The notes beneath the pieces were generated by a model, which saw only the letters and a program-made list of their open reading frames with translations, searched no databases and was not told the origin of the DNA. A program made the position numbers and the translations under genes. Positions 62,808 to 64,000 of a DNA stretch of 64,000 nucleotides are shown one piece after another. Positions within the stretch are counted from its first letter, which is position 1; the number at the start of each line of letters is the position of its first letter. Origin of the DNA: Alteromonas abrolhosensis (lineage in GTDB: Bacteria; Pseudomonadota; Gammaproteobacteria; Enterobacterales; Alteromonadaceae); contig NZ_MEJH01000008.1 of assembly GCF_001953635.1 (NCBI RefSeq), positions 62,001 to 126,000 of the forward strand. Reading direction: 5' to 3'.

Positions 62808-63701
62808 TTACAACTCCAACATTTTCTTTATTCGGTTATCTTTATTTTCCCATAAGCCGTTCAACCAATTCTGGAAATAAAGACGAAACTCAGACTCAGT
62901 GCGTTCTGAATGCTGTTGTAGTTCAGGTACTGGCGTAACGTTCACATCGATCACGATTTTTTTCATCTGACCGCTTAACATGGCCATCATTGGATGGCGC
63001 TTGTTTTCTGGGTAAAGCAGTGAGATATCCAATACGTTAGTAAACAACTCGCCCATCGCTGATAAAGTAAAAGAAACGCCGCCCGCTTTCGGTGGAAGTA
63101 GGTTCTCGTAAGGACTTTGTCTTGATAGATGCTTCACTGTGGTAAATCGCGTTCCCTCAACAAAGTTGATCACTGTGGTTGGCACGGTTCTAAATTTTTC
63201 ACAATACGCTTTTGTGGTTTCGAGATCCTTTCCTTTTTTCTCTGGGTGCTTTTCTAAATATGCGCGGGTATATCTATGCATGAACGGCATATCAAGTGCC
63301 CAAGCGCCTAGCCCTACAAATGGTAACCATATGAGTTCTTTCTTAAGGAAGAACTTGGGCGCTGGAATACGGTTAGTAGCGAATTCGATAAGCAGAATAA
63401 TGTCGAGATAACTTAAGTGATTGGCAATGATCAAATACCAACGATCTTTTGATAGTTCGCCGTGCACCGAACATTCAATATCTACGCGATTGAATAAGCG
63501 TATCAATAGAACGCTGATTCTTCCGAAACTGAACATAAGTGCGTGCATCACTTTATTCCAGGCCGTTCTAACTTTGCCATTTGGCAAAACGAGTTTTACT
63601 AGTCCTAGTAAGATAATTAAGCCACCCCACAACGCAAGGTTGAGAATTTGCAGCGAAGTATGTAAAACAAAAATAAAAGGAGCGAGTACTGCGCGAATCA
63701 T
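62808..63701 (-). CDS. yihG: YihG-family 1-acyl-sn-glycerol-3-phosphate acyltransferase
   Basis: A 297-residue membrane acyltransferase. ATG 63701 is the preferred start, since the 23 codons before it are polar and within the paralogue's end. ANHLSYLDI holds the HxxxxD catalytic motif and FVEGTRFT the second motif; FFLKKELIWLPFVGLGAWALDMPFM is very close to E. coli YihG. YihG adds fatty acids to lysophosphatidic acid. Its first bases overlap the end of another yihG-like gene as ATGA. Confidence 0.92.
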   Translation of the reverse strand: MIRAVLAPFIFVLHTSLQILNLALWGGLIILLGLVKLVLPNGKVRTAWNKVMHALMFSFGRISVLLIRLFNRVDIECSVHGELSKDRWYLIIANHLSYLDIILLIEFATNRIPAPKFFLKKELIWLPFVGLGAWALDMPFMHRYTRAYLEKHPEKKGKDLETTKAYCEKFRTVPTTVINFVEGTRFTTVKHLSRQSPYENLLPPKAGGVSFTLSAMGELFTNVLDISLLYPENKRHPMMAMLSGQMKKIVIDVNVTPVPELQQHSERTESEFRLYFQNWLNGLWENKDNRIKKMLEL

Positions 63702-64000
63702 AATGGTTTCTGTGTTGCGTTTAGTGAATCTAAAAGTTGATCTTTGGCATGCCAGCGTTCGTTTAACCACGTTTGAAAACGTGCTCGAACTTGAGGATCA
63801 TCGAAGTAATTGTCGTTAAAAATACCGTTTTCCATTATATCTTTAATTGGCATAACGTTAATATTCACACGAATGTCACGAACCTTGCCACTGACAAAGT
63901 CCCAGAACGAAGGGACACCGTTCGGGTAATCAATAGTGACATCAATAAGCTTATGTAAATGGTCACCCATTGCTGATAGCACGAATGCAATGCCGCCCGC
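63698..64000 (-). CDS. Second YihG-type acyltransferase (5' end outside window)
   Basis: The C-terminal 100 residues of a protein that begins beyond the window; the frame is open to base 64000 (AGGIAFVLSAMGDHLHKLIDV). Its end, DPQVRARFQTWLNERWHAKDQLLDSL, matches the YihG C-terminus (FxxWLNxxWxxKD) at least as well as the neighbour does. So two yihG paralogues are in tandem, joined by ATGA overlap, ahead of ybdG. The catalytic HxxxxD part is not visible, so activity cannot be judged. Confidence 0.88.
   Translation of the reverse strand, partial: AGGIAFVLSAMGDHLHKLIDVTIDYPNGVPSFWDFVSGKVRDIRVNINVMPIKDIMENGIFNDNYFDDPQVRARFQTWLNERWHAKDQLLDSLNATQKPL

Noticed and set aside
1-64000. tRNA, rRNA, prophage or intact insertion sequence
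   Set aside because: Reading through all gaps showed no cloverleaf, no rRNA-like sequence and no transposase or phage structural genes.

Overview
The window reads as chromosome of a marine gammaproteobacterium of the Alteromonas type. The evidence is a Na+-translocating NADH:quinone reductase (nqr) operon followed by apbE and nqrM, many secreted peptidases and hydrolases, a sodium-dependent transporter, yggN/ygjV/yihG/ybdG homologues closest in feel to enteric and Alteromonadales proteins, and moderate GC with tight minus/plus operons and clear rho-independent terminators. The genus call is inference from protein resemblance recalled from memory, not a database result. No rRNA, tRNA, intact transposase, prophage or CRISPR array was seen.

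Layout. 0-3.8 kb: 3' part of the nqr operon (nqrD partial, nqrE, nqrF) with the maturation genes apbE and nqrM. 4.0-10.4 kb: a very large FG-GAP-repeat lipoprotein, SOS polymerase dinB behind a perfect LexA box, a DUF1653 protein and an exported metallo-beta-lactamase-fold hydrolase. 10.6-13.9 kb: a gluconate module (gntR, gntK, divergent gntP) with two matching LacI-type operators. 13.9-23.5 kb: an accessory-looking stretch with a VF530 protein, a fatty acid hydroxylase-like enzyme divergent from a Crp/Fnr regulator, an XRE-type regulator divergent from a Thr-tailed exported protein, DUF2145 and YiaA proteins, an unknown membrane protein, a Tiki/ChaN-like exported protein, a YafJ-like amidotransferase and a LysR regulator. 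Four palindromic REP-like elements (TGGGGTCAGAGTAC family) sit exactly at gene ends only in this stretch, and the LysR gene carries an in-frame hexanucleotide microsatellite coding for Ser-Asp repeats.

23.6-39.2 kb: a VOC-family protein, an operon of exported amidohydrolase, amino acid permease and GloC hydrolase, a Ser/Thr dehydratase-like enzyme, a membrane GGDEF-EAL protein with a PH-domain protein, a secreted subtilase, a dipeptidyl peptidase IV, and housekeeping genes including the tRNA methyltransferase yfiC and ygjV. 39.5-48.2 kb: a compact cellulose operon in which an unrecognised membrane protein overlaps bcsA, followed by bcsB, bcsZ and bcsC with ATGA-type overlaps. Next to it and convergent lies a PEP-CTERM, choice-of-anchor-A type secreted protein.

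49.7-64 kb: an orphan exbD, an operon of a PhoD-like phosphatase, flavodoxin and HExxH protein in which the phosphatase seems to begin at a rare ATT codon, a propeller-like lipoprotein, msrA, a DCC-family protein overlapping a short-chain dehydrogenase, a neurotransmitter:sodium symporter family transporter preceded by two sets of short direct repeats, a YeeZ-like epimerase, yggN, a 63-residue membrane protein with an FNR-like site, ybdG, and two tandem yihG-type acyltransferases, the last running off the window. Most is ordinary core genome. The items most worth a second look are the Ser-Asp microsatellite in the LysR effector domain, the local REP-like family, the unassigned gene heading the cellulose operon, the ATT start and the direct-repeat promoter region.
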